This document shows positions 19,737-27,721 of a stretch of 64,000 bases of DNA, one piece after another (position 1 is the stretch's first letter; each line of letters begins with the position of its first letter). The notes beneath the pieces were generated by a model, which did not search any database, was not told the origin of the DNA, and saw only the letters and a program-made list of their open reading frames with translations. The position numbers and the translations under genes were made by a program. Location: the NCBI GenBank assembly GCA_902574355.1, contig CACGNN010000006.1:23873-87872 (forward strand), written 5' to 3'. Source of the stretch: an uncultured SAR86 cluster bacterium. GTDB lineage: Bacteria > Pseudomonadota > Gammaproteobacteria > Magnimaribacterales > Magnimaribacteraceae.

Positions 19737-21508
19737 AAAGAACGCATAAATGTAACCAAGTTACTTCAGACTTAATAGGTCAAGAGATTACTATTTCGGG
19801 TTGGATTCATAGGAGGCGGGACCATGGTGGTGTAATCTTTTTTGATGTAAGAGACGAAGACGGATTGGTTCAAGTTGTCTATAACCCAGAATCTAAAGAT
19901 ATATTTTCTTTGGCGGAGACTTGTAGAAATGAATTTGTAATATTTTCAAAAGGGGTTGTAAGTGAGAGGCCAGTCGGCACAGCTAATGATAATTTGGTGA
20001 CGGGAGAGGTTGAGATTATTGCCTCTGATCTTGACATTCTAAACCCTTCTTTACCAATACCTTTTCAATTAGATGAATATTCACCTGTTGGAGAAGAAAC
20101 TCGCTTGAAATTTCGATTCTTGGATTTGAGACGGACTGAAATGCAAGATAATCTCAGATTAAGATCAAAAGTATCAACCTCGCTTAGAACCTACCTTGAT
20201 AATGAAGATTTTATTGAAATCGAAACACCTCTTTTAACAAAAGCAACGCCGGAAGGTGCACGAGATTATTTAGTTCCCAGTAGAACATTTCCAGGTCAAT
20301 TCTTTGCTTTACCTCAGTCTCCACAATTATTTAAGCAAACTCTAATGGCTTCAGGTTTTGAAAAGTATTTTCAATTTGCTAAATGTTTCAGAGATGAGGA
20401 TTTAAGGGCTGACAGACAGCCAGAATTTACACAATTAGACATAGAGATGTCCTTCGTAGATTCTAAAGAGGTTATGAGCTTAATTACCAAAATGATTAAA
20501 CAAGTATTTAAAGAAACTATGTCAGTTGATTTGGGAGAGTTTGTAGAAATTACATACCATGAAGCTATTGAGAAATATGGTGTTGATAAACCAGACCTAA
20601 GAAACCCTCTAGAGTTAATTGAAGTAAAAGAATTGTTTAAAGAATGTGATTTTAAGGTTTTTAATGAACCAGCAAATGACAAAGATTCAAGAATTGCAGC
20701 TATTAAAGTACCTAATGGGAAGTTATTAACCAGGAAACAAATAGATGATTATACAGAGTTTGTAGGAAATTATGGTGCAAAAGGACTAGCTTACATAAGG
20801 GTAGAAGATCCCTCGAAAGGAAAAGAGGGACTTCAATCGCCAATTATAAAATTTATAGAGGATTCCATCATAGAATCTTTATTATCAACTTTAGAAGTTC
20901 AAGAAGGAGATATTATTTTCTTTGGAGCAGGAAAAAGAAGTATCGTTAATGATTCATTATCAGCCTTTCGGGATCTCGTCGCAAAAGATCTAGATTTACT
21001 TACTTGTGAATGGGCACCATGTTGGGTAGTAGATTTTCCAATGTTTGAGAAAAATAGAAGTGGAGATTTAACACCATTACATCATCCATTTACTGCTCCG
21101 AATTGCACTACAGATGAACTAAAAGAAGATCCGCTTGGGGCACTAACAGAGGCATATGATATTGTTTTAAATGGTACTGAGCTCGGAGGAGGCTCTGTAA
21201 GAATACATGATAGATTGATGCAAGAGACTGTTTTGAAGCTTCTCAATATTAACGAGAAAGAGGCAGAAGAGAAATTTGGTTTCTTAATTGCAGCATTACA
21301 GCATGGTTGTCCCCCGCATGCAGGATTGGCAATAGGTTTTGATAGAATGATCATGTTAATGACCGGCTCAGATTCTATAAGGGATGTAATCGCCTTCCCT
21401 AAAACTCAAACAGCATCTTGTTTACTTACTGAGGCGCCAGGACAAGCTGCGCAGGAACAACTTGAAGAATTACATATTAGGTTCCACGGATTAGAAAAGG
21501 AGGATTAA
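19733..21508 (+). CDS. aspS: Aspartyl-tRNA synthetase
   Basis: AspS charges tRNA-Asp. The OB-fold anticodon domain (GWIHRRRDHGGVIFFDVRDEDGL split by a short run) is followed by class II motif 2 (FAKCFRDEDLRADRQPEFTQLD), the bacterial GAD insertion domain around residues 285-410, and motif 3 (GLAIGFDRMIMLMTG). The 591-residue length is that of bacterial AspRS. It overlaps the upstream FmdB-like gene by 4 nt and abuts yebC (next base after its stop), the conserved aspS-yebC pair. Confidence 0.97.
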   Translation: MKRTHKCNQVTSDLIGQEITISGWIHRRRDHGGVIFFDVRDEDGLVQVVYNPESKDIFSLAETCRNEFVIFSKGVVSERPVGTANDNLVTGEVEIIASDLDILNPSLPIPFQLDEYSPVGEETRLKFRFLDLRRTEMQDNLRLRSKVSTSLRTYLDNEDFIEIETPLLTKATPEGARDYLVPSRTFPGQFFALPQSPQLFKQTLMASGFEKYFQFAKCFRDEDLRADRQPEFTQLDIEMSFVDSKEVMSLITKMIKQVFKETMSVDLGEFVEITYHEAIEKYGVDKPDLRNPLELIEVKELFKECDFKVFNEPANDKDSRIAAIKVPNGKLLTRKQIDDYTEFVGNYGAKGLAYIRVEDPSKGKEGLQSPIIKFIEDSIIESLLSTLEVQEGDIIFFGAGKRSIVNDSLSAFRDLVAKDLDLLTCEWAPCWVVDFPMFEKNRSGDLTPLHHPFTAPNCTTDELKEDPLGALTEAYDIVLNGTELGGGSVRIHDRLMQETVLKLLNINEKEAEEKFGFLIAALQHGCPPHAGLAIGFDRMIMLMTGSDSIRDVIAFPKTQTASCLLTEAPGQAAQEQLEELHIRFHGLEKED

Positions 21509-22255
21509 GTGGCTGGTCATTCAAAGTGGGCAAATATTAAGCATCGAAAAGGGAGACAGGATGCTAAGAGAGGAAAGATTTTTTCTGTATTAATTAGAGA
21601 GCTTACAGTTGCTGCAAAGCTTGGTGGCGGCGTAACAGATGATAATCCAAGATTGCGCACTGCAGTTGATAAGGCTTTAGCTGCAAATATGACTAAAGAC
21701 ACTATTGAAAGAGCTATTCAAAGAGGAGCTGGTGGCTTAGAAGGTGAAAATTTAGAAGAAGTAAGTTTTGAAGGATATGGACCAGGTGGAATAGCGATAA
21801 TTGTAGAATCTATGACAGATAATAATAATCGCACAGTTGCTGAAGTAAGACATGCATTTACAAAATCAGGTGGCAATCTCGGAACTAATGGGTCCGTATC
21901 TTACCTGTTTGAAAAAAAAGGTTTAATAAATATTACTCCTGATCAAGATGCAGACCAGGTAATGGAGATTTCAATTGAAGCTGGAGCTGAAGATATTGAA
22001 GTAAATGAAGACGATAGTATAACAGTGAGCTCTTCACCAGAAGATTTTGAGAATATAAAAAAAGCCCTGTTGGAGAAGGAAATTGATCTTATTGATTCTG
22101 ATGTAGCCTTAATACCGGAGACAACTGTTAAAGCTGATTTAGATACCTCTTTAAAGGTTTTTAAGCTGCTTGAAATGCTTGAAGACCTGGATGATACTCA
22201 AAATGTCACCTCCAATATAGAGTTTGCTGAAGGCATGCTGGATCAATTGGATTAA
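21509..22255 (+). CDS. yebC: YebC/PmpR family regulatory protein
   Basis: A YebC-family protein; members have been described as DNA-binding regulators (PmpR) and as translation factors relieving stalls at proline runs. The start is a GTG giving AGHSKWANIKHRKGRQDAKR, and GPGGIAIIVESMTDNNNRT plus FEKKGLI are classic family blocks. 248 residues is normal. In gammaproteobacteria this gene is followed by ruvC-ruvA-ruvB; here a different nuclease gene begins 1 nt after its stop. Confidence 0.95.
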   Translation: MAGHSKWANIKHRKGRQDAKRGKIFSVLIRELTVAAKLGGGVTDDNPRLRTAVDKALAANMTKDTIERAIQRGAGGLEGENLEEVSFEGYGPGGIAIIVESMTDNNNRTVAEVRHAFTKSGGNLGTNGSVSYLFEKKGLINITPDQDADQVMEISIEAGAEDIEVNEDDSITVSSSPEDFENIKKALLEKEIDLIDSDVALIPETTVKADLDTSLKVFKLLEMLEDLDDTQNVTSNIEFAEGMLDQLD

Positions 22256-22256
22256 T

Positions 22257-22676
22257 ATGACAAATTCTAGAAATAAAGGAGCTTCCTTCGAAAGAGAAGT
22301 GGCTAATTTATTGACTAATGATTTGAATTTAACAAACAATATCAGAAGAATACTCGAGCAAACCAGAGAGAAGCATTTACCCGATTTAATGTTGGGAAGG
22401 TGGTATCTCGAATGTAAGAGATACGGATCTGGAGCTGAACCATTAGATGCCTGGTGGAAGCAAGTCTTAGAGGCTACAAAAAATAAAGGAATCCCTGCTT
22501 TAGTATACAAATTCGATAGAAGGCCAATTAAAGTTAGAGTGCCTCTAGGAGCCATAAACCCTTCACTCCATTTAGATTCACCTTTTACAGCAGACTTATT
22601 ATGGGATGATTTTATCTTTCTTCTAAAAGAACTTTATGCCAATGATATAGCTGATCATGAACAAATAGACCAATGA
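22257..22676 (+). CDS. PD-(D/E)XK nuclease, Holliday-junction-resolvase-like, at the ruvC position
   Basis: A 139-residue protein with the compact active site of Hjc/phage-resolvase-type PD-(D/E)XK nucleases. E12 lies in GASFEREV, D43 in LPDLM, and E52-x-K54 in WYLECKR. The family's helix-strand end follows as WWKQVLEATKNKGIPALVY, then KFDRRPIKVRVPL. Phage genes with this layout (ERE ... PD ... ECK ... alternating helix) are annotated as Holliday junction resolvases. ATG 22257 is 1 nt after the yebC stop, and the 3' end overlaps ybgC by 4 nt. It therefore exactly replaces ruvC-ruvA-ruvB. Family membership is well supported; resolvase activity in vivo is inference. Confidence 0.8.
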   Translation: MTNSRNKGASFEREVANLLTNDLNLTNNIRRILEQTREKHLPDLMLGRWYLECKRYGSGAEPLDAWWKQVLEATKNKGIPALVYKFDRRPIKVRVPLGAINPSLHLDSPFTADLLWDDFIFLLKELYANDIADHEQIDQ

Positions 22677-23071
22677 AGGATTATCATTTAAGAATTTATT
22701 ACGAGGATACTGATGCACAAGGCGTTGTGTATTATGCTAACTATCTGAAATTTTTTGAAAGAGCTAGAACTGAGTATTTAAGAGAAGTTGGTTACGAACA
22801 AATGAAGCTTATGCAGGAAGGTATTATATTTATTGTCAGGAGTCTCGAGCTAAAACTTATGAAGCCAGCAAAGTTAGATGACACTGTTAAAGTGAGAACC
22901 GAATTATCTAAGCTTGGAAAAGTAAGTTTCGATTTTAAACAAACAGCATATGTCAATGATTCCTTGATTACTGAAGCGAATATTAAATGCGGTAGCTTAG
23001 ATTCGAAAACTTTTACTCCTTCAGCACTTCCAGAATATTTATATAACGGAATGAAAAAACTACTTTTATAA
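22673..23071 (+). CDS. ybgC: YbgC acyl-CoA thioesterase (Tol-Pal associated)
   Basis: A hot-dog-fold thioesterase that acts on short acyl-CoA and interacts with ACP/phospholipid enzymes at the membrane. The motif YYEDTDAQGVVYYANYLKFF contains the catalytic Asp (residue 14). 132 residues is standard. It is the first gene of the Tol-Pal operon and overlaps the upstream nuclease gene by 4 nt, so the nuclease is probably co-transcribed with tol genes. tolQ follows after 4 nt. Confidence 0.95.
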   Translation: MKDYHLRIYYEDTDAQGVVYYANYLKFFERARTEYLREVGYEQMKLMQEGIIFIVRSLELKLMKPAKLDDTVKVRTELSKLGKVSFDFKQTAYVNDSLITEANIKCGSLDSKTFTPSALPEYLYNGMKKLLL

Positions 23072-23075
23072 TTTT

Positions 23076-23750
23076 ATGGATCTCTCAATTTTAGAATTAT
23101 TTTTAAATGCAAGTATTGTAGTTAAATCCGTCATAGTCATTCTAATTCTTGCATCTATTGTCTCTTGGATGATAATTTTCGAGCGTTGGATTTACATAAA
23201 AAAAGTAAACCAGGAATTCTTAGATTTTGAAACTAGATTTTGGTCAGATTCAGGACTTGAAGCTTTACTTTTAACAAGTCAAGAAGGGGAACATGAACCA
23301 ATTGGCGCTGAATATATTTTTCAAGTAGGGTATCTTGACTACAAACGTCTCATAGCAGAAAGAATTGATTCAGATACTATCATGTCAAGTGTGCAGAGAA
23401 ATATGCAGGCTGCGTTAACAAAAGAGCAATCATTACTTGAAAAACATTTACCTTTTTTAGCCACTGTTGCTTCTGTGAGTCCTTACATAGGTTTGTTTGG
23501 AACAGTTTGGGGCATAATGAACTCATTCAGAGGGCTTGCCGGTTCATCTCAAGCAACATTATCTGCTGTAGCTCCCGGTATCTCTGAAGCTCTTATAGCA
23601 ACGGCAATAGGACTTTTTGCAGCGATACCTGCTTTAATCGCTTACAACAAGTATATATCTGATTCAGATCGTCTCATTTCAAGTTTTGAAGGTTTCAAAG
23701 AGGAATTTTCTTCGGTTCTTCATCGCGATATACAGTCTGATAAAAAATGA
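23076..23750 (+). CDS. tolQ: TolQ, proton-channel subunit of Tol-Pal
   Basis: TolQ is the three-helix inner-membrane stator that, with TolR, uses the proton gradient to power TolA during outer-membrane constriction. The first helix lies at residues ~13-34 (VVKSVIVILILASIVSWMII), ending in FERW. The second and third are around TVASVSPYIGLFGTVWGIM and the AVAPGISEALIATAIGLFAAIPA motif, which is diagnostic. 224 residues fits. It overlaps tolR by 4 nt. Confidence 0.96.
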   Translation: MDLSILELFLNASIVVKSVIVILILASIVSWMIIFERWIYIKKVNQEFLDFETRFWSDSGLEALLLTSQEGEHEPIGAEYIFQVGYLDYKRLIAERIDSDTIMSSVQRNMQAALTKEQSLLEKHLPFLATVASVSPYIGLFGTVWGIMNSFRGLAGSSQATLSAVAPGISEALIATAIGLFAAIPALIAYNKYISDSDRLISSFEGFKEEFSSVLHRDIQSDKK

Positions 23751-24163
23751 AACGAAGAAATCTGATCTCTGATATTAATGTTGTTCCTTACATAGATGTA
23801 ATGCTGGTTTTATTGGTTATTTTTATGATATCAGCTCCTTTGATGGTTCAAGGAATTCAGATAAATCTTCCCGAAGCGTCCTCTGAAGCTCTACCTGTCA
23901 AGAATAATGAACCTCTCATTATTTCCATTAAAAAAGATGGCGCTATATTTTTAGAAACTGAATCTACTAAAGACAGATCTTTAAGTATCGAGGAGATGAA
24001 CAATTTAGTCTCGAAGATTTTTGAAGCTAGTCCTGGTTTACAAGTCGTTATAAGAGGAGATGGTGAAGTGAAGTATGAAAGAGTCATGACTGTTATGGCT
24101 GAGTTACAAATAGCCGGAGCTAGTGACATAGGATTAATCTCACAACCAATATCGTCTCAGTGA
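23747..24163 (+). CDS. tolR: TolR, Tol-Pal energising subunit
   Basis: An ExbD/TolR-type protein. A short cytoplasmic N-terminus leads into one transmembrane helix with the proton-carrying Asp (INVVPYIDVMLVLLVIFM), and the periplasmic domain ends with the conserved VMAELQIAGASDIGLIS. 138 residues is typical. Overlaps at both ends (ATGA with tolQ, GTGA with tolA) indicate a tightly coupled operon. Confidence 0.96.
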   Translation: MKRRNLISDINVVPYIDVMLVLLVIFMISAPLMVQGIQINLPEASSEALPVKNNEPLIISIKKDGAIFLETESTKDRSLSIEEMNNLVSKIFEASPGLQVVIRGDGEVKYERVMTVMAELQIAGASDIGLISQPISSQ

Positions 24164-24765
24164 ACTATTTTGCTCCACTCTTTTTATCAGTATTTATTCA
24201 TTTTGGTTTAGTTTTATCCTTTTCAAATTTTTTCACTATAGACTTTGATAAATTTAATATAGAAGCTAAAAAACCCATTACTGCTTATATTGTCTTTGCT
24301 GAAAATAAAAAGACCCAAAAAAACCCCATTAAAATTAAACAAGATATTCAAAATAAGTCTATTTTGGAAATTGAGGCTGAAAAGATAGAAATCAATAGCA
24401 GCACTTCAGTCATAGAAGCAATTGAAGCTCTGGAGAATATAAAAACTTCCGATACTCAAGAAAGAGTGGAAGTATCTCAATCCGATGTTGAGAAATACTC
24501 TTATGTTATCAAAAAACAAGTTATGGCAAACTGGAAAAGACCTAAAAATCTAAATTCGAATTTAAAGACTGAAATCCAAATTAATCTTGTGCCAACAGGT
24601 GAAATTATATCTTCAAGAATAATTAAAGGGAGTGGCAATAAAATTTTTGATGATTCAGCTTTGTCCGCAGTTTTAAAGGTTAGATCTTTTGAAGGACTAA
24701 ACATGCAAATGAGTCTATTTGATCAGCACTTTAGAGAATTTATTTTAATATTTAGTCCAAATTAA
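24160..24765 (+). CDS. tolA: TolA, short form
   Basis: TolA bridges the TolQR motor and Pal/TolB across the periplasm. One N-terminal membrane anchor (residues ~5-27), a middle segment and a C-terminal TonB/TolA fold (YVIKKQVMANWKRP through LVPTGEIISSRIIKGSGN to DDSALSAVLKV) are visible. At 201 residues it is about half the length of E. coli TolA (421). The long Ala/Lys-rich domain II is reduced to ~60 residues without the usual repeats. The start is GTG, overlapping the tolR stop. Confidence 0.9.
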   Translation: MNYFAPLFLSVFIHFGLVLSFSNFFTIDFDKFNIEAKKPITAYIVFAENKKTQKNPIKIKQDIQNKSILEIEAEKIEINSSTSVIEAIEALENIKTSDTQERVEVSQSDVEKYSYVIKKQVMANWKRPKNLNSNLKTEIQINLVPTGEIISSRIIKGSGNKIFDDSALSAVLKVRSFEGLNMQMSLFDQHFREFILIFSPN

Positions 24766-24778
24766 TTTGAATGACGCA

Positions 24779-26071
24779 ATGTTTTATAAAAATATTATTT
24801 TAATAACTGCATCATTATTTTTTCTTTCAACACTTTCCGGACAGCTCAGAATTGAGATCAAAGGTGGGCTGGAGGACCCAATAAATGTAGCAGTAGTTCC
24901 TATGCAATGGAATTTGGATAGCCCTCAAGATTTATTTGTTCATGAAGTAATAAAGTCTGATCTAGAATCATTTGGAGAATTCGAGGTATTGCCTCCTAGG
25001 AATATGTTGAGTCTACCTAGTTCTAAAGAAGAAGTTTTTTTTAAAGACTGGAGAATATTAGGAACAGATTTCTTGGTGATAGGAGACATAGGTCTTTCGG
25101 AGGTGGAGAATGAAATAAAAGTTTCATTTATCATTTTTGATATTGTGAAAGAAAGATTGATACATAGAGGAGTAGTATTTGGTTCCAAAAAGTCTTTGAG
25201 AAGAATCAGTCATAAAATCAGTGATAACATTTATTCAAAAATAAATGGTATTCCAGGTATTTTTTCAACTCAAATAGCCTATATAGATAAGCCATCTGTC
25301 AGTGATCCTAACTATAACTTAATGATTTCTGATCTAGATGGATTTCAGAGCTTATCTCTTTTTTCTTCTCCTCAGCCTTTGATGTCTCCAAGTTGGTCTC
25401 CTGACAAGAAGAAAATTGCATATGTATCTTTTGAAGAAGGAACTTCGCGTATCTTCATACAGCAACTTTCTAATGCTCAAAGGTTTGGTCTTAAACTTGA
25501 AAGAGGTATTAATAGCTCACCAAATTGGTCACCAAATGGTGATAAATTGTCTGCTGTCCTATCTAAGACAGGTAATCCGGATATTTTTATCTACGATCTT
25601 AAACTTTCCACTTGGATCCAAGTTACTAATCATTTCGGAATTGATACTGAACCAGATTGGTCACCTGATTCTAGAAAAATTTTATTTACCTCTAATAGAT
25701 CTGGTTCACCGCAGATATATGAAGCAAATGTAAAAACGAACAGAACAAAAAGAATTACCTTCGATGGAACTTATAATGCCAGGGGTAGGTATCTACCCAA
25801 CGGAAAGGATATTGTCTTTGTTCACAGAAGAAATGGTGTCTTCCATATAGCCAAGCAAAACTTGAGATCTGGAAATATAAATATATTAACTGATACTTCA
25901 TTAGATGAATCTCCAACAGTTTCACCTAATGGAAATGTTGTTATTTATGCAACTAAGGACGGGGATAAAGATATTTTGGCCGGTATAACTTTAGATGGTA
26001 AGACAAAATTTATTATGCCTTCATTGAAGGGAGAGGCGAGAGAACCATCCTGGTCTCCTTTGATAGATTAG
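24779..26071 (+). CDS. tolB: TolB, periplasmic beta-propeller protein
   Basis: TolB binds Pal and TolA in the periplasm. An N-terminal hydrophobic signal peptide (residues ~5-20) is followed by the TolB N-domain and a six-bladed propeller made of repeated SPSWSPDKKKIAYVS-type blades (SPNWSPNG, EPDWSPDSRKILFTSNRSG, SPTVSPNG, EPSWSP). ATG 24779 is chosen; a TTG at 24767 in frame would add four residues. A further 35-nt gap precedes pal. Confidence 0.95.
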   Translation: MFYKNIILITASLFFLSTLSGQLRIEIKGGLEDPINVAVVPMQWNLDSPQDLFVHEVIKSDLESFGEFEVLPPRNMLSLPSSKEEVFFKDWRILGTDFLVIGDIGLSEVENEIKVSFIIFDIVKERLIHRGVVFGSKKSLRRISHKISDNIYSKINGIPGIFSTQIAYIDKPSVSDPNYNLMISDLDGFQSLSLFSSPQPLMSPSWSPDKKKIAYVSFEEGTSRIFIQQLSNAQRFGLKLERGINSSPNWSPNGDKLSAVLSKTGNPDIFIYDLKLSTWIQVTNHFGIDTEPDWSPDSRKILFTSNRSGSPQIYEANVKTNRTKRITFDGTYNARGRYLPNGKDIVFVHRRNGVFHIAKQNLRSGNINILTDTSLDESPTVSPNGNVVIYATKDGDKDILAGITLDGKTKFIMPSLKGEAREPSWSPLID

Positions 26072-26108
26072 AATCAAAATAGAAGTATAATAGAAACAGG
26101 AGGCTTAA

Positions 26109-26573
26109 ATGAACATCATACAAAAATCTTTAATAACTTTTCTCGTAATTACTTTAGCTTCATGCAGTTCTGTCTCAATGGATAGGACAAGCGATTCAAC
26201 AGCTATATCTGCATCTGCATCAGGTGCTTACTCCGATAGCGGTCTTACATCTAACAATATTCTTTACTTTGCATATGATAGATCAGACATAAATTCTGAG
26301 GGTAGGGCGAAAATTAGATCACTTGCTAATGTTATAAAAGACAATAATTTAAGTGTAAGAGTTGAAGGACATTGTGATGAGAGAGGGACACGTGAATATA
26401 ATTTAGCCCTTGGAGAACAAAGAGCTAAAACAGTCGCTGAATTATTAATTATCAATGGAGTTTCTTCAGAAAAAATTTCTACTGTAAGTTATGGTGAGGA
26501 AAAACCAGCCGTCTCAGGCTCTAATGAGAGCTCTTGGTCAAAGAATAGAAGGGCACTAGTTAAAACATTCTGA
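26109..26573 (+). CDS. pal: Pal, peptidoglycan-associated lipoprotein
   Basis: Pal anchors the outer membrane to peptidoglycan. The signal peptide ends in a lipobox with Cys19 (VITLASCS). A Ser/Ala-rich linker leads to an OmpA-type domain with YFAYDRSDI, VEGHCDERGTREYNLALGE and the NRRALV end. The 154-residue length is typical. AGGAGG stands 8 nt before the ATG. Confidence 0.96.
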   Translation: MNIIQKSLITFLVITLASCSSVSMDRTSDSTAISASASGAYSDSGLTSNNILYFAYDRSDINSEGRAKIRSLANVIKDNNLSVRVEGHCDERGTREYNLALGEQRAKTVAELLIINGVSSEKISTVSYGEEKPAVSGSNESSWSKNRRALVKTF

Positions 26574-26578
26574 TTAAT

Positions 26579-27250
26579 TTGAAAAATATTTTTCTTAGTT
26601 TTTTACTTCTATCTTCTTTTACGATTTTTTCTGAAGAAAATGAAAGTTTAGAACTTCTCTACAAAAAGATAGAAGTCCTTGAAGAGGAAATTAGAGATTT
26701 AAGAAATATACTAGAGGAAAATTCCATTCTGGTTGATAGATCTCTTGAACTGCAACAGCAGAGATACTTAGACTTAGATGCAAGAATATTGGAAATATCG
26801 AAAATCTACTCTGAAAAGCCAAGCTCAGTGGATGAGGAGGGCCAGTATTTAGATACTGAAGAAAAAGAGTTATTTAAGTCAGCATTAATTTTATTTGAAG
26901 AATCAAGATTTGCTGAGGCGTTAGAAATTTTCTCTCAAATTATAATTACTTTTCCTGATGGATCTTTTACGGCTGATGCATATTTCTGGTCAGGTGAATT
27001 ATTTTTGGCTCAAGAGATGTTCGAAGATGCCAAACTAAGCTTTAATAATGTAGTAGATAATTTTTATCAACATTCAAGAACACCAGATTCTTTATTTAAA
27101 TTAGGCGAAATTTATAGAATAGAAGGTGATATTGAGAGATCACTAGAATATTATGGTAAGGTCAAAGAAGATTTTCCTGATTCAGGAGCATCTCAACTAG
27201 CAAAAAAATCACAAGAAATTTTAAAAGAAGAGTCGAATTTAGTTGAGTAA
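26579..27250 (+). CDS. cpoB: CpoB (YbgF), Tol-Pal-associated TPR protein
   Basis: CpoB coordinates peptidoglycan synthesis (PBP1B) with Tol-driven constriction in E. coli. A signal peptide (SFLLLSSFTIFSE) is followed by a trimerising coiled coil (residues ~22-75, heptads of Leu/Ile) and a C-terminal TPR domain (ALILFEESRFAEALEIFSQI, AYFWSGELFLAQEMFEDA, LFKLGEIYRIEGD). The start is TTG 26579, 5 nt after the pal stop. It ends the Tol-Pal operon, 22 nt before tRNA-Lys. Confidence 0.92.
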   Translation: MKNIFLSFLLLSSFTIFSEENESLELLYKKIEVLEEEIRDLRNILEENSILVDRSLELQQQRYLDLDARILEISKIYSEKPSSVDEEGQYLDTEEKELFKSALILFEESRFAEALEIFSQIIITFPDGSFTADAYFWSGELFLAQEMFEDAKLSFNNVVDNFYQHSRTPDSLFKLGEIYRIEGDIERSLEYYGKVKEDFPDSGASQLAKKSQEILKEESNLVE

Positions 27251-27272
27251 ACCTTTAAAATACGCATTTTTC

Positions 27273-27348
27273 GGGCCGTTAGCTCAGTCGGTAGAGCAGT
27301 TCGCTTTTAACGAATTGGTCCTGCGTTCGAGTCGCAGACGGCCCACCA
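27273..27348 (+). tRNA. tRNA-Lys (anticodon TTT)
   Basis: A 76-nt cloverleaf. The 7-bp acceptor arm GGGCCGT pairs with ACGGCCC, followed by discriminator A and an encoded CCA. The D-loop has AGCTCAGTCGGTAGAGC, the anticodon loop is CTTTTAA closed by TTCG/CGAA, and the T arm has GTTCGAGTC. The TTT anticodon reads AAA and AAG. It lies 22 nt after cpoB with no room for its own strong promoter and 7 nt before crcB, so it is probably excised from a Tol-Pal/crcB transcript. Confidence 0.97.
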
Positions 27349-27355
27349 ATCTTAG

Positions 27356-27721
27356 ATGAATATCTTTTTAATTTGTTTAGGAGGTTCGATAGGAGCTCTG
27401 TGTAGATTTTATTTATCTAGCCTATTTCAAAAGTCAGAGAATTTTGAATTACCCTTGGGAATTTTAATTGTAAATATTACAGGTTGTTTCTTATTGGGTT
27501 TGTTTTACCATTTAATGGATTCAAATCTAGAAAGATACTTAACACCATTCCTTTTTGTCGGGTTTTTGGGCGCTTTTACAACCTTTTCTGCTTTTTCAAA
27601 GGAGTCTTTAGAGTTGTTGTATCAAGGTAATTTTTTGATGGCCCTTTTATATGTAATATTATCTGTATCTTCTTGCTTAGGGGCAACATGGTTAGGAATT
27701 TACCTAACAAGAGTTACTTAA
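27356..27721 (+). CDS. crcB: CrcB/FluC fluoride channel
   Basis: A small four-helix membrane protein that exports fluoride as a dual-topology dimer. The family's GGSIGALCRFYLSSLF start, NITGCFLLGLFY and the key GFLGAFTTFSAFSKE (phenylalanine box and polar track) are present. 121 residues is normal. No fluoride riboswitch is possible in the 7-nt leader between the tRNA and its ATG. It overlaps the convergent gene on the other strand by 8 nt. Confidence 0.94.
   Translation: MNIFLICLGGSIGALCRFYLSSLFQKSENFELPLGILIVNITGCFLLGLFYHLMDSNLERYLTPFLFVGFLGAFTTFSAFSKESLELLYQGNFLMALLYVILSVSSCLGATWLGIYLTRVT

Noticed and set aside
27273..27348. tRNA-Lys as an integration (att) site
   Set aside because: No integrase or second copy of the tRNA 3' end is seen downstream; crcB follows immediately.
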